DNA from: Desulfohalovibrio reitneri | GTDB taxonomy: Bacteria; Desulfobacterota; Desulfovibrionia; Desulfovibrionales; Desulfovibrionaceae | Assembly (NCBI RefSeq): GCF_000711295.1 | Contig: NZ_JOMJ01000003.1 | Span: 1,061,001 to 1,125,000 of the forward strand | Direction: 5' to 3' | DNA length: 64,000 nucleotides | In this document: one piece after another, positions 42,951-51,451 of the stretch | Position numbering within the stretch: the stretch's first letter is position 1 | How the letters are laid out: every line of letters starts with the position of its first letter | Notes under the pieces: model-generated | Seen by the model: the letters and a program-made list of their open reading frames with translations, nothing else | What the model was told of the DNA's origin: nothing | Database searches by the model: none | Made by a program: the position numbers and the translations under genes

Positions 42951-44827
42951 AACCCGCCCCTCCCCACGTCTTCGACGCCCTTGTCGTCGGCGCGGGACAC
43001 GCCGGCTGCGAAGCGGCCGCCGCTCTGGCCAGGCTAGGCCGGAACACCCTGCTGCTGACCATCAACGTGGACCGCTTGGGCCACCTCTCTTGCAACCCGG
43101 CCGTTGGCGGCTTGGCCAAGGGCCACATGGTGCGGGAGATCGATGCCCTGGGCGGCATGATGGGCCTGTGGACTGACCGGGCCGGCATCCAGTTTCGCAC
43201 CCTCAACACCCGCAAGGGGCCGGCGGTCCGCTCCACCCGCGCCCAAGTGGACCGGGACGCCTACATGGCCTCGGTGCGGGCCGATCTCTTCGGGCTCGAA
43301 CGTCTCTGGATACGGCAGGACACCGCCGAAGAACTCATTGTGCGGGACGGCCGAGTCACAGGGGTCCGCACGGCCCTCGGTGAGGAATTCACCGCACGCC
43401 ACGTGCTGCTGACCACCGGAACCTTCCTGGGAGGGCTCATGCACGTGGGCTCCACCCGGCTTTCAGGTGGCCGCATGGGAGACCCCGCCTCCACCGGCCT
43501 CTCCGCCAGCCTGTCCGGGCTCGGATTCGAGTTGGGGCGGCTTAAGACCGGGACCACGCCCCGTTTGCTCAAGGACTCCATCGACTACACCAGCCTGGAA
43601 GAGCAACACGGTGATGATCCGCCGCCGCTGTTCAGCTTCCGCTCGGAAAGCGCTCATCTTCCCCAGGTTCCCTGCCACGTTACTTGGACCAATGCCGCCA
43701 CCCACGAGGCCATCCGCTCCGGCTTCGACCGCTCTCCCCTTTTTTCCGGTGTAATCACCGGCGTGGGGGCGCGCTACTGCCCGTCCATCGAGGACAAGGT
43801 GGCCCGGTTCCCGGAGAAGGATCGGCACCAGATATTCCTTGAGCCGGAAGGCGTGAACAGCCCGGAAATCTATCCCAGCGGCATCCCAACGTCCTTGCCG
43901 CTGGACGTGCAAAAAGCCATGCTGGCCACCATCCCCGGGCTTGAACAGGTTCAGATTGTCCGCCCCGGCTACGCCATCGAGTACGACTTCCTGCCACCCA
44001 CCCAGCTCCGCCCAACCCTGGAGACCAAGCGGCTTCACGGGCTGTGGTGCGCAGGGCAGATCAACGGCACCTCCGGCTACGAGGAAGCCGCGGTCCAGGG
44101 ATTATGGGCGGCATTGAACATCCACGCCAGACTGGACGACGCGCCTCCGTTCCTGCTCCGCCGCGACCAGGCGTACATGGCGGTCCTGGTGGATGATTTG
44201 GTGACAAAGGGAACCAACGAACCCTACCGCATGTTCACCTCGCGCGCGGAGCACCGGTTGCTACTCCGCGAGGGCAACGCCGACCTGCGCCTGACACCCA
44301 TCGGACGCGAATATGGCCTGGTGGACGACAGCCATTGGTGGCTCTTCCAGGACAAAAAGGCAGCGGTGGACGGTTTGCTGGCCTCGCTTGGGCAGGTCGA
44401 AATCCGCCCGGACGCCGCCACCCGGGATGTCCTTGCCGAGTTGGGGCTGACCCCGCCCCACGCCAAGGCCAGCCTGGCCGACCTGCTGCGCCAGCCCGAA
44501 GCCCGCATCCACCCCCTGCTTGAAGCCTTTCACCCCGAGGCCGCCGAAACCAGAGAAGACGCCTTGCGCGAAGCCGAAACACAGGCAAAGTACGCGGGCT
44601 ATCTCCACAGACAGGCGGAACTGGTGGAACGCTCCGGCTCACTTGAAAAAGCCTGTATTCCAGAAGACCTGGACTATGCCCAGGTGGCCGGACTGACGCA
44701 CGAGGCGAAAGAGAAGCTGGAAACGGTTCGACCGTTGACTCTGGCACAGGCGTCCCGCATTTCCGGCATCACACCGGCGGCTGTCTCCTGTTTGGAAATT
44801 CATCTCAAGAAACGCGGCCTGCTCTAG
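42947..44827 (+). CDS. mnmG: tRNA uridine-5-carboxymethylaminomethyl modification enzyme MnmG
   Basis: A 626-residue FAD enzyme (GidA) that, with MnmE, modifies wobble U34 of several tRNAs. It begins with the dinucleotide fold ALVVGAGHAGCEAAAALARLG, with the conserved INVDRLGHLSCNPAVGGLAKGH broken into its usual strands, LNTRKGPAVRSTRAQ, TTGTFLGGLMHVG, GRLKTGTTPRL and the C-terminal RAEHRLLLREGNADLRLT. ATG 42947 overlaps the M20 stop. Confidence 0.96.
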   Translation: MKPAPPHVFDALVVGAGHAGCEAAAALARLGRNTLLLTINVDRLGHLSCNPAVGGLAKGHMVREIDALGGMMGLWTDRAGIQFRTLNTRKGPAVRSTRAQVDRDAYMASVRADLFGLERLWIRQDTAEELIVRDGRVTGVRTALGEEFTARHVLLTTGTFLGGLMHVGSTRLSGGRMGDPASTGLSASLSGLGFELGRLKTGTTPRLLKDSIDYTSLEEQHGDDPPPLFSFRSESAHLPQVPCHVTWTNAATHEAIRSGFDRSPLFSGVITGVGARYCPSIEDKVARFPEKDRHQIFLEPEGVNSPEIYPSGIPTSLPLDVQKAMLATIPGLEQVQIVRPGYAIEYDFLPPTQLRPTLETKRLHGLWCAGQINGTSGYEEAAVQGLWAALNIHARLDDAPPFLLRRDQAYMAVLVDDLVTKGTNEPYRMFTSRAEHRLLLREGNADLRLTPIGREYGLVDDSHWWLFQDKKAAVDGLLASLGQVEIRPDAATRDVLAELGLTPPHAKASLADLLRQPEARIHPLLEAFHPEAAETREDALREAETQAKYAGYLHRQAELVERSGSLEKACIPEDLDYAQVAGLTHEAKEKLETVRPLTLAQASRISGITPAAVSCLEIHLKKRGLL

Positions 44828-44830
44828 TCT

Positions 44831-44858
44831 TTGCAAGCTTCGTCAAAGCGATTATTCT
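44831..44858 (+). promoter_or_regulatory. Possible promoter before the PilZ-like gene
   Basis: TTGCAA at 44831-44836, a 16-bp spacer and TATTCT at 44853-44858, in an AT-rich patch directly after mnmG and 30 bp before the ATG at 44888. Pattern match only. Confidence 0.35.
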
Positions 44859-44887
44859 CTTAGAAAATACTGGCCTCGGCAGCCGCA

Positions 44888-45918
44888 ATGGACCGGGAAT
44901 ACCTGCGCACCTTTCAGGAGACCTTCCACATAATCCGCCTCACCCCCGAGGCGGGAACGGTATTGCTCGCCGCTTTGCTGCTCGCTGTGGCCGCCCTCGT
45001 GGCCGGCATCTGGTTCAACCGCAGGCTCCAGAGCCGCCTGAAGGACATTCCAGCCAATTGGATCGTTTCCCCCGCCCGCATCCGCGACATCCTGCAAACA
45101 GCCATCGACCAGCGAGCCAAGGTGGAGATGCTTCTGGACGGAGCGGCCACTCGCACCCGCTTTCTTACCTCCCAGGCGGTGGAACTTTCCGATGAAAGTC
45201 TGCGGCTGGAGTTGTCCGGCGCCGTGACGCTTTCCAGCGACTGGAAGGACCGTGCCGTGGAGGCCTTTCTGCGCGTGCGGGAGCGGGGCGAGAAACAGCT
45301 GCGATTTTACGGCTTCACGTCCAGGCTGGCGGGTATGCGCGTGGACAGTCAGGGCTTCGGCCTGGTGGACGTGTATCTCCCACAGCGCCTGGAGATCCGC
45401 CAAAAGCGCATGCACCTGCGTATCGAGCCCCCTCGCGGCTGGTCCGGGGGCTCGCGGTCTGGCCCGAAGACAGCATCCCCGCCGAATCCCCGGGGGATTG
45501 GGGCGAGCCCGCCCTGAGACATCAACCCCGCGAGGATTCCGGTGTCCGGCTCATCAACCTCTCCGCGGGCGGCCTTCGCTTCGAAGCGCCCCCAGACTCC
45601 CAAGAGCATGGCGAAACCGCCGAACTCAAGATCGGCGACCGCTTTTATCTCCGCCTGGACCTGGAAAGCCCGGCGGACAACGAATCGATCCGCTACTTCC
45701 TCTACGGCCGGGTACGCAACGCGTACGAGGACTTCGCTTCACGGCGCAAAGAGGTGGGGCTGCGTTTTCTTTCACAGGCCCGGCGCCCTTCGGACAATCC
45801 GGATAGCCTGGCATGGAGCCCGATTGACGACGAAGCGGGCGTGGAGAGCATTGACAACTGGGTTTTCAAGCGGCATCTGGAAATGCACCGGGAGAGGGGC
45901 TCCTCGCCCGATTCGTAA
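44888..45918 (+). pseudogene. Membrane-anchored PilZ-like protein interrupted by a -1 frameshift
   Basis: The first frame (44888-45517) encodes MDREYLRTFQETFHII, one transmembrane helix (about residues 23-41), and a YcgR-N-like region up to LEIRQKRMHLRIEP; it then runs into low-quality sequence and stops. The next frame, usable from about 45434 to the stop at 45918, continues as LVRGLAVWPEDS, GVRLINLSAGGLRFEAPP (the PilZ N-x-S-x-x-G motif), YLRLDLESPADN and GLRFLSQARRPSD. One missing base, for example in the C5 run at 45428-45432 or near the G5 run at 45446-45450, would join the two into a normal protein of about 343 residues. It may be a real mutation or a sequencing error. It precedes corC by 21 bp. 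Confidence 0.75.
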
Positions 45919-45939
45919 CCGCAACAAAGGAGTTTCCTT

Positions 45940-46773
45940 TTGGAAGACGGCAGTCCCAGTTCCTCGGACGGGGGGTTCTGGTCCACTCTGGCCAACCTCT
46001 TTAAAAACCGCAACGGCCACTCCCTTGAAGACACCATCCGAGAATCCCTCCGCGAGGGGGAAATCAAGGTGGACGACGTGGCCATGCTGCTCGGTGTGCT
46101 ACGCCTGCAGAATACCCAGGTGCAGGACATCATGGTGCCTCGTCCGGACATCATATTCGCGGACGAGGCCAATGGCGTGGAGGGCGTGGCCCAGCTCATC
46201 ATCGAATCCGGCCATTCCCGCATACCGGTCTACAGCGGGGACAAGGACAACATCGTTGGCATCATCCACGCCAAGGACCTCCTGCGGGCGCTGGTCGGCG
46301 ACTCCCGCCCCTCGCTCGGCGAACTCATGCGCCAACCACTTTTCATCCCCGAGACCAAAAACGTCCGCGACATGCTTCAAGACTTCCGGCGTCGGCGAAT
46401 GCACCAGGCGATCGCCCTGGACGAGTATGGTGGAACCTCCGGACTGGTCACGCTGGAGGACGTGCTGGAAGAGATCGTGGGGGAGATCGAGGACGAGCAC
46501 GACATCGGGCAGCCCCTGGAAATTCAGGAACTGCCCGACGGCACCTTCCTGGTGGCTGGACGCCTCGAACTCGACGAGCTCAACGAGCGCTTCAACACCA
46601 ACATCGACTCCGGCCAAGTGGAAACCATTGGCGGATATCTGTGCGAACTGACGGGCCGGGTTCCCAGACAGGGGGAATTCTTTACCCTCGAGGGGCATCG
46701 CTTCACCGTCAAGGAAGCCAACAAAAAAAACATCCGCTGGATTCACGTCCAATCCGCCGCCCAAAGCGACTGA
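45940..46773 (+). CDS. CorC/HlyC-type CBS-domain protein
   Basis: A 277-residue protein with two CBS domains (QVQDIMVPRPDIIFAD to NIVGIIHAKDLLRAL, and IPETKNVRDMLQDF to TSGLVTLEDVLEEIVGEIEDE) and a C-terminal transporter-associated CorC_HlyC domain (FLVAGRLELDELNERF to RRFTVKEA-like end). No membrane part is present, as in CorC and TlyC homologues, which are linked to Mg/Co efflux and membrane integrity. The start is TTG 45940, with AAAGGAG 9 nt upstream. It lies 4 bp from lnt; the corC-lnt order is widely conserved. Confidence 0.9.
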   Translation: MEDGSPSSSDGGFWSTLANLFKNRNGHSLEDTIRESLREGEIKVDDVAMLLGVLRLQNTQVQDIMVPRPDIIFADEANGVEGVAQLIIESGHSRIPVYSGDKDNIVGIIHAKDLLRALVGDSRPSLGELMRQPLFIPETKNVRDMLQDFRRRRMHQAIALDEYGGTSGLVTLEDVLEEIVGEIEDEHDIGQPLEIQELPDGTFLVAGRLELDELNERFNTNIDSGQVETIGGYLCELTGRVPRQGEFFTLEGHRFTVKEANKKNIRWIHVQSAAQSD

Positions 46774-46777
46774 TCAC

Positions 46778-48268
46778 GTGCTTTTCTGGGCAGTTCTCGC
46801 CGTCATCGGAGCCTGGTCCGGCTTCGCCAACCTCTGGCTGCACATCCCCGCACTAGGGCTGCTGCTACCTGTGGGCTTGGCGGGAGCAGCCCTGCGCTCG
46901 CCCTCTCCCCGCAAGGCGGCCAAATGCTGCTTCTGGACGGCCACCGCCGCCTACCTCGGCTCTCTCTACTGGATAGCCTTGCCGGTCCACGACTACGGCG
47001 GGCTCAACTGGCTCCTGGCCGCTCCCTGTCCGGTCCTGGTGGCCATGTACCTGTCCCTCTACGCCGCCGTGTTCGGCTGGGTGGTCCACCGGTTCGGAAG
47101 CGGAGGCTCGGCTTGGCGCGCCGGACTTCTCATCGGCGGAGCGTGGGCTTGCCTGGAGGCGTTGCGCGGCGTCGCTCTGACCGGCTTTCCCTGGCTGACC
47201 ACGTCCTCCGGCCTCGCGCCCTGGCCTTGGGCCATCCAGGCCGCGGCCTGGATCGGCGGGCTTGGCCTGGGGCTGGTGTTGACCACAGCGGCCGCCTGGC
47301 TGCTCTTCCCCGGTCGCGGGACCGCATCGGTCCGCTTGGCGGGCGCCGTGGTTCTGGCGGCTGTCGCCCTCTTCGGCGCGGATAGACTGCAAGACCCTCT
47401 AACGCCCTCGGCCCGGGCCGAAGTGGCCCTCGTCCAAGGCAACATAGACCAGGGGCGCAAGTGGGACGACAAGTTCATTCAAGGTACAGTGGATCGCTAC
47501 ATCTCCCTGAGTGAAGAAGTCCTGCGCGGCGGAGCGGAGGCGGTGATCTGGCCGGAAACCGCCCTCCCCTTCTATTACCAGGAGCAGAGCCCCCTGCGTC
47601 GTCGCGTCCGGTCCTTCGCCCGCGGGGAAGGGATTGCGCTGCTTACAGGCGCGCCAGCCTACCGCATGGAAAGCTCCGGGGAATACACGCTGTTCAACCG
47701 CGCATACCTCGTCAACGGCCGGAATGTATTCGAGTCCGCTTACGACAAGGTGCATCTTCTGCCCTTTGGCGAATACGTCCCCTTCGGCGACTACCTTCCC
47801 ATAGACAAACTTGTGCAGGGCGTGGGCGACTTCGCTCCGGGACAGCGCGACGACCCGCTGGTATCCGGCGATCTTGCGATGGGCGTGCTGATCTGCTATG
47901 AAGCAATCTTTCCCGATCTGGCCCAGGAGCGGGTGGCCAAAGGAGCAAACCTCCTGGTCAACATCAGCAACGACGCTTGGTTCGGGGAGTCCAGCGCGCC
48001 CCTGCAGCATCTCCACCTCTCGCTGCTCAGGGCCGTTGAGCAGGGACGGGCCATGGTCCGTTGCACGAATACCGGCATTTCGGCTTTCATCGACCCCAGG
48101 GGGCGCATTCTCGAATCCACAGGGCTCTTCACAGCCACGGCCATAAGCCGGGAGATGCCTTTGCTGCGCCGCACTACCTTCTACCACCGCCACCACGAAG
48201 CCTTCGTGTGGGGAGTCTTTTTGCTGACCGCCGCCGCAGCCTTGCCGGGCTTGCTTCGGCGAAGCTGA
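46778..48268 (+). CDS. lnt: Apolipoprotein N-acyltransferase
   Basis: A 496-residue inner-membrane enzyme that adds the third acyl chain to lipoproteins. The N-terminal 195 residues hold about six transmembrane helices; the periplasmic nitrilase-fold domain follows. The catalytic triad is visible: Glu260 in VIWPETALPF, Lys324 in YDKVHLLPFGEYVPFGDY and Cys373 in GVLICYEAIFPD. The start is GTG 46778. Its substrates would include the SurA-type lipoprotein at 25237. Confidence 0.95.
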   Translation: MLFWAVLAVIGAWSGFANLWLHIPALGLLLPVGLAGAALRSPSPRKAAKCCFWTATAAYLGSLYWIALPVHDYGGLNWLLAAPCPVLVAMYLSLYAAVFGWVVHRFGSGGSAWRAGLLIGGAWACLEALRGVALTGFPWLTTSSGLAPWPWAIQAAAWIGGLGLGLVLTTAAAWLLFPGRGTASVRLAGAVVLAAVALFGADRLQDPLTPSARAEVALVQGNIDQGRKWDDKFIQGTVDRYISLSEEVLRGGAEAVIWPETALPFYYQEQSPLRRRVRSFARGEGIALLTGAPAYRMESSGEYTLFNRAYLVNGRNVFESAYDKVHLLPFGEYVPFGDYLPIDKLVQGVGDFAPGQRDDPLVSGDLAMGVLICYEAIFPDLAQERVAKGANLLVNISNDAWFGESSAPLQHLHLSLLRAVEQGRAMVRCTNTGISAFIDPRGRILESTGLFTATAISREMPLLRRTTFYHRHHEAFVWGVFLLTAAAALPGLLRRS

Positions 48269-48288
48269 GAAACATTCCAGGAACAGCC

Positions 48289-49396
48289 ATGCTGCAACTC
48301 GCTGAACTCAAGACGGAAGCCCTGCCACTTCTGGAACAGTACGACTCCCTCTGGGGGCGGCTTTGACCTGCCCAGCCTCAAGGACCGCCTCAAGAAAATA
48401 GAAGAAGAACTTTCCAAACCAGGGGCCTGGGACAACCCGGACAAGATGACCCCCCTGCTGCAGGAAAAGAGCCGCCTGGAATCCAAGGTGGAACGCATGG
48501 AGGCCCTGCGTCAGGCCAAGGAGGACGCCGAGGCCTGGCTGGAACTCGCCCAGGAGGACGACAGCAGCGAGGCCTTGCAGGCTCTGGACGACCAGCTCAA
48601 GAATCTGGGCAGGCTTCTGCGGGAGCTGGAGATGGGCCTCTTGCTTTCCGAGCCGGAGGACAAGGCCTCGGCCATTCTGGAAATCCACCCCGGGGCCGGC
48701 GGCACAGAAGCCCAGGACTGGGCGGCCATGTTGCTGCGCATGTACCGGCGGTGGGCGGAGCGCAACGAATACGGGTTTAAGGAACTTGACTACCTTGACG
48801 GGGACGAGGCGGGGGTAAAGAGTGTTACCGTGCAGGTCGAAGGCGAGCACGCCTACGGCTTCCTGAAGGGAGAAAAAGGTATCCATCGCCTCATCCGCAT
48901 CTCCCCCTTCGACACGTCCGGACGTCGGCATACCTCTTTCGCCTCGGTGGACGTGCTGCCTGACGCGGGACAGGAAATCGAGATTGACATCCGCGAGGAG
49001 GACGTCCGGGTGGATACCTACCGCTCCAGCGGCCCGGGCGGCCAGCACGTCAACAAGACCTCCTCCGCGGTCAGGCTGACCCACATCCCCACGGGGGTGG
49101 TGGCTCAGTGCCAAAGCGAGAAATCGCAATTGCGCAACCGCGACGCGGCCTACAAGATTCTCAAAGCCAGGCTCTACGACGCCGAGGTCAAAAAACGCGA
49201 GGAGGAGCGCCAGGCGGCCTACGAAAACAAGGAGGCCATAGCCTGGGGCAGCCAGATCCGCACCTATACCCTGCAGCCCTACCGACTGGCCAAGGACCAC
49301 CGGACGAACACCGAGGTAGGCGACGTGGATGCGGTGCTGGATGGTCAACTGGATGATTTCATCCGCAGCTACCTGTTGCAATTCCATGCAGGATGA
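48289..49396 (+). CDS. prfB: Peptide chain release factor 2, with programmed +1 frameshift
   Basis: RF2 (368 residues after frameshift) releases chains at UGA and UAA. Codons 1-25 (48289-48363) encode MLQLAELKTEALPLLEQYDSLWGRL, then a UGA at 48364-48366. Skipping the base at 48364 continues with DLPSLKDRLKKIEEELSK to the stop at 49396. The rest shows the codon-recognition SPF in RISPFDTSGRRHTS, and the GGQ loop SSGPGGQHVNKTSS. The gene is join(48289..48363,48365..49396). The stop is 4 bp before the GTG of the diguanylate cyclase gene. Confidence 0.96.
48352..48367 (+). promoter_or_regulatory. prfB +1 frameshift (autoregulation) site
   Basis: The sequence TGGGGGCGGCTTTGAC contains the slippery CTT codon, the in-frame UGA and a following C, the same C-T-T-U-G-A-C context as in E. 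coli prfB, with a G-rich stretch acting as an internal Shine-Dalgarno. When RF2 is scarce the ribosome shifts by +1 and makes more RF2. Confidence 0.93.
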
Positions 49397-49400
49397 CACC

Positions 49401-50240
49401 GTGAACGGAAACAACCGGCAGGAGTTGGCCCAGGAGCTGGAGCGCCTTCGGTCGAGTCTGAAGGAGCGAGGACCTGACAGCCGGTGCGACGATCCCCGGG
49501 ACACCCTGGCCATCATGCGGCTTTGCCCCGGCTTGCCCGAAGGTGAATGGTCCGAACTGGTGGAGAGCCACAACCTGTCGGAATGGATGGCCGTGCCGCT
49601 GGACGGCGAACTCTATCCCCACCTGTTGGACCTGCAGAACCGCCTGGATGACTTGGTTCACCTGGCCGAACACGACGCGCTCACCGGATTGGCCAACCGT
49701 CGCTTCTTCGAGCGGGTGCTGGATGTCGAGGTTGAGCGGGCCCATCGCAACCGTGGCGCCCTGACCCTCGTCGTCCTTGACATCGACGACTTCAAGCGGA
49801 TCAACGACACACACGGACACCCCTGTGGCGACAAGGTGTTGCGGCGTTTCGCCGACCTGCTGAAACAGGGTACCCGGCGCTATGACCTGGCCGCTCGCAT
49901 CGGTGGCGAGGAGTTCGCTTTGGTGCTTTCCGGCGTGGGACAGCTTCGCAGCCAGGCCATGCTGGCGAGGCTCATGGATGACATCCGCGAGATTCGGGTT
50001 GCGTGCGACGGTCAACGGATTCCAGTGACCTGCTCCGTGGGCATCGTCAGCTACAAGGGAAGGGTTTCCCTGGAAACGGAAAAACTGATTGAAATGGCCG
50101 ACAAGGCCCTCTACGAGGCCAAGGCCGCTGGCAAGGACAGGGTGGTGACGGCCCCAATTCCCGACATGGCCGAATCCGTTATCGACAAGACCCTTGTCCA
50201 TTCCAACGAAAAGAAATTTCTCTTCTCCGGAATCAAGTAG
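49401..50240 (+). CDS. Diguanylate cyclase (GGDEF domain)
   Basis: A 279-residue soluble protein that should make cyclic di-GMP. Residues 1-95 are a helical, unrecognised N-terminal part (HNLSEWMAVPLDGEL); the GGDEF domain starts at HDALTGLANRRFFERVLD, with LDIDDFKRINDTHGHPCGDKVL and the active site RIGGEEFALVL. An inhibitory I-site RRYD lies five residues before the GGEEF motif, so product inhibition is likely. GTG 49401 has GGA 8 nt upstream; ATG 49386 inside prfB is an alternative. Likely source of the signal read by the PilZ proteins. Confidence 0.9.
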   Translation: MNGNNRQELAQELERLRSSLKERGPDSRCDDPRDTLAIMRLCPGLPEGEWSELVESHNLSEWMAVPLDGELYPHLLDLQNRLDDLVHLAEHDALTGLANRRFFERVLDVEVERAHRNRGALTLVVLDIDDFKRINDTHGHPCGDKVLRRFADLLKQGTRRYDLAARIGGEEFALVLSGVGQLRSQAMLARLMDDIREIRVACDGQRIPVTCSVGIVSYKGRVSLETEKLIEMADKALYEAKAAGKDRVVTAPIPDMAESVIDKTLVHSNEKKFLFSGIK

Positions 50241-50247
50241 GACGACC

Positions 50248-51066
50248 ATGGAGAACACGAACAACACTCTCAGCGTGTCTGTCATGAGCGGCAAGGGCGG
50301 CGTGGGCAAGACCAACATCGCCCTCAGCCTCGGATACGCCATGCGTTCCAGGGGGCATCCCCTGCTGCTCATGGACTGCGACCTCGGCTTGGCCAACCTC
50401 GACGTTCTCCTGGGCATCTCACCGGAACGCAACCTCCAGGACCTGATCAAGCCCGACATTTTCCCCAAGGAGGTCGTGGTGGCCCTGGAGCAGGGAGGGT
50501 TCGACTTCCTTCCGGCCGCTTCGGGCGTTCCGGAACTGGTGGAGATGGACGAGGACATGCAGGACATTCTCTTCCGGAAACTCGTCCGCCTCATTGGCGA
50601 CTACCGCTATCTTCTCATGGACCTTGGCGCGGGCATCAATCGCACGGTGCTTTCCTTCGCCACCATGACCCAGATGCGGGTGGTTATCGTCACGCCCGAA
50701 CCAACCTCGCTCACCGACAGCTACGCTCTTATGAAGGTTCTGCACCAACAGCACGGTATCGACGATTTTCTGATCGTCGTGAACCAGGCCAGCCAAAGCG
50801 AAGGCAAACAGACTTTTGAACGGCTGCACGCCGCCTGCCAGCGCTTCCTGGAAATCAACATCCGCCACCTGGGAACGGTCCGCAGCGATCCGGCCGTGCT
50901 GGAGGCCGTCCGGCGTCAACAGCCTCTGATGCGCTACGCCCCCGGTTCCGACGCGGCCAAGGACTTGACGGCCATCGCCACCAGGCTGGAGCGATTCCGG
51001 CAAGACAATCTCGACCTCATCGGTCAGACTCCCATTCTGCGTTCCTTTCCGGCTCTTGCGGAATGA
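50248..51066 (+). CDS. FlhG/MinD-like ATPase
   Basis: A 272-residue deviant-Walker ATPase. The P-loop is SVMSGKGGVGKTNIALSLGYAM, with DCDLGLANLDVLLG, LMDLGAGINRTVLSF and TPEPTSLTDSYALMKVL as in FlhG (YlxH/FleN), which sets flagellar number. No flagellar gene is adjacent in the window, so MinD-like or other positioning roles remain possible. ATG 50248 lies 7 bp after the cyclase gene stop, suggesting an operon with it. Confidence 0.87.
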   Translation: MENTNNTLSVSVMSGKGGVGKTNIALSLGYAMRSRGHPLLLMDCDLGLANLDVLLGISPERNLQDLIKPDIFPKEVVVALEQGGFDFLPAASGVPELVEMDEDMQDILFRKLVRLIGDYRYLLMDLGAGINRTVLSFATMTQMRVVIVTPEPTSLTDSYALMKVLHQQHGIDDFLIVVNQASQSEGKQTFERLHAACQRFLEINIRHLGTVRSDPAVLEAVRRQQPLMRYAPGSDAAKDLTAIATRLERFRQDNLDLIGQTPILRSFPALAE

Positions 51067-51173
51067 TTCTTGACGTTGGAACCGCTTTTTGGGCAGTTTG
51101 ATCAGGAACGTTCGTGACTTTGGCGACCGATAGGCGGCCGCCCTGTGTCCTTACCACAACGCGAGGGTGGACA

Positions 51174-51449
51174 ATGAACAAGAGCGAGTTGATCAAGACC
51201 CTGGCCGAGGAAAAAGAGATCCACGTCGATGACGCCGCGATGATCGTCAATGGCTTCATCGATTCCATCAAGGACTCCCTCGTCCAGGGCGACAGGGTGG
51301 AAATTCGCGGTTTCGGCAGCTTCAAGATCAAGGACTACAAGGGCTACACCGGACGCAACCCCAAGACCGGCGAGCTGGTGGAGGTTCAACCCAAGAAACT
51401 TCCCTTCTTCCGCCCCGGGAAGGAGCTGAAAGAATTCCTCAATAGGTAG
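51174..51449 (+). CDS. HU/IHF-family DNA-binding protein
   Basis: A 91-residue histone-like protein: MNKSELIKTLAEEKEIHVDDA, VEIRGFGSFKIKDYKGYTGRNPKTGE with the conserved GFGSF and the beta-ribbon arm, and KKLPFFRPGKELKEFLN. It bends DNA as a dimer. It may be HU or IHF-alpha like; the sequence alone does not decide. The leader 51067-51173 carries no clear promoter. The stop is 2 bp before the UshA-like gene. Confidence 0.93.
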   Translation: MNKSELIKTLAEEKEIHVDDAAMIVNGFIDSIKDSLVQGDRVEIRGFGSFKIKDYKGYTGRNPKTGELVEVQPKKLPFFRPGKELKEFLNR

Positions 51450-51451
51450 GC

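Noticed and set aside
45542..46651. A 369-residue frame overlapping corC and the PilZ-like gene
   Set aside because: Its translation is low-complexity Ser/Thr/Arg typical of an alternate frame of GC-rich DNA, and it overlaps the well-supported CorC gene in another frame.
48446..49396. RF2 beginning at ATG 48446
   Set aside because: The upstream frame with the CTT-TGA-C shift site gives the full normal N-terminus, so this start would cut about 50 residues.
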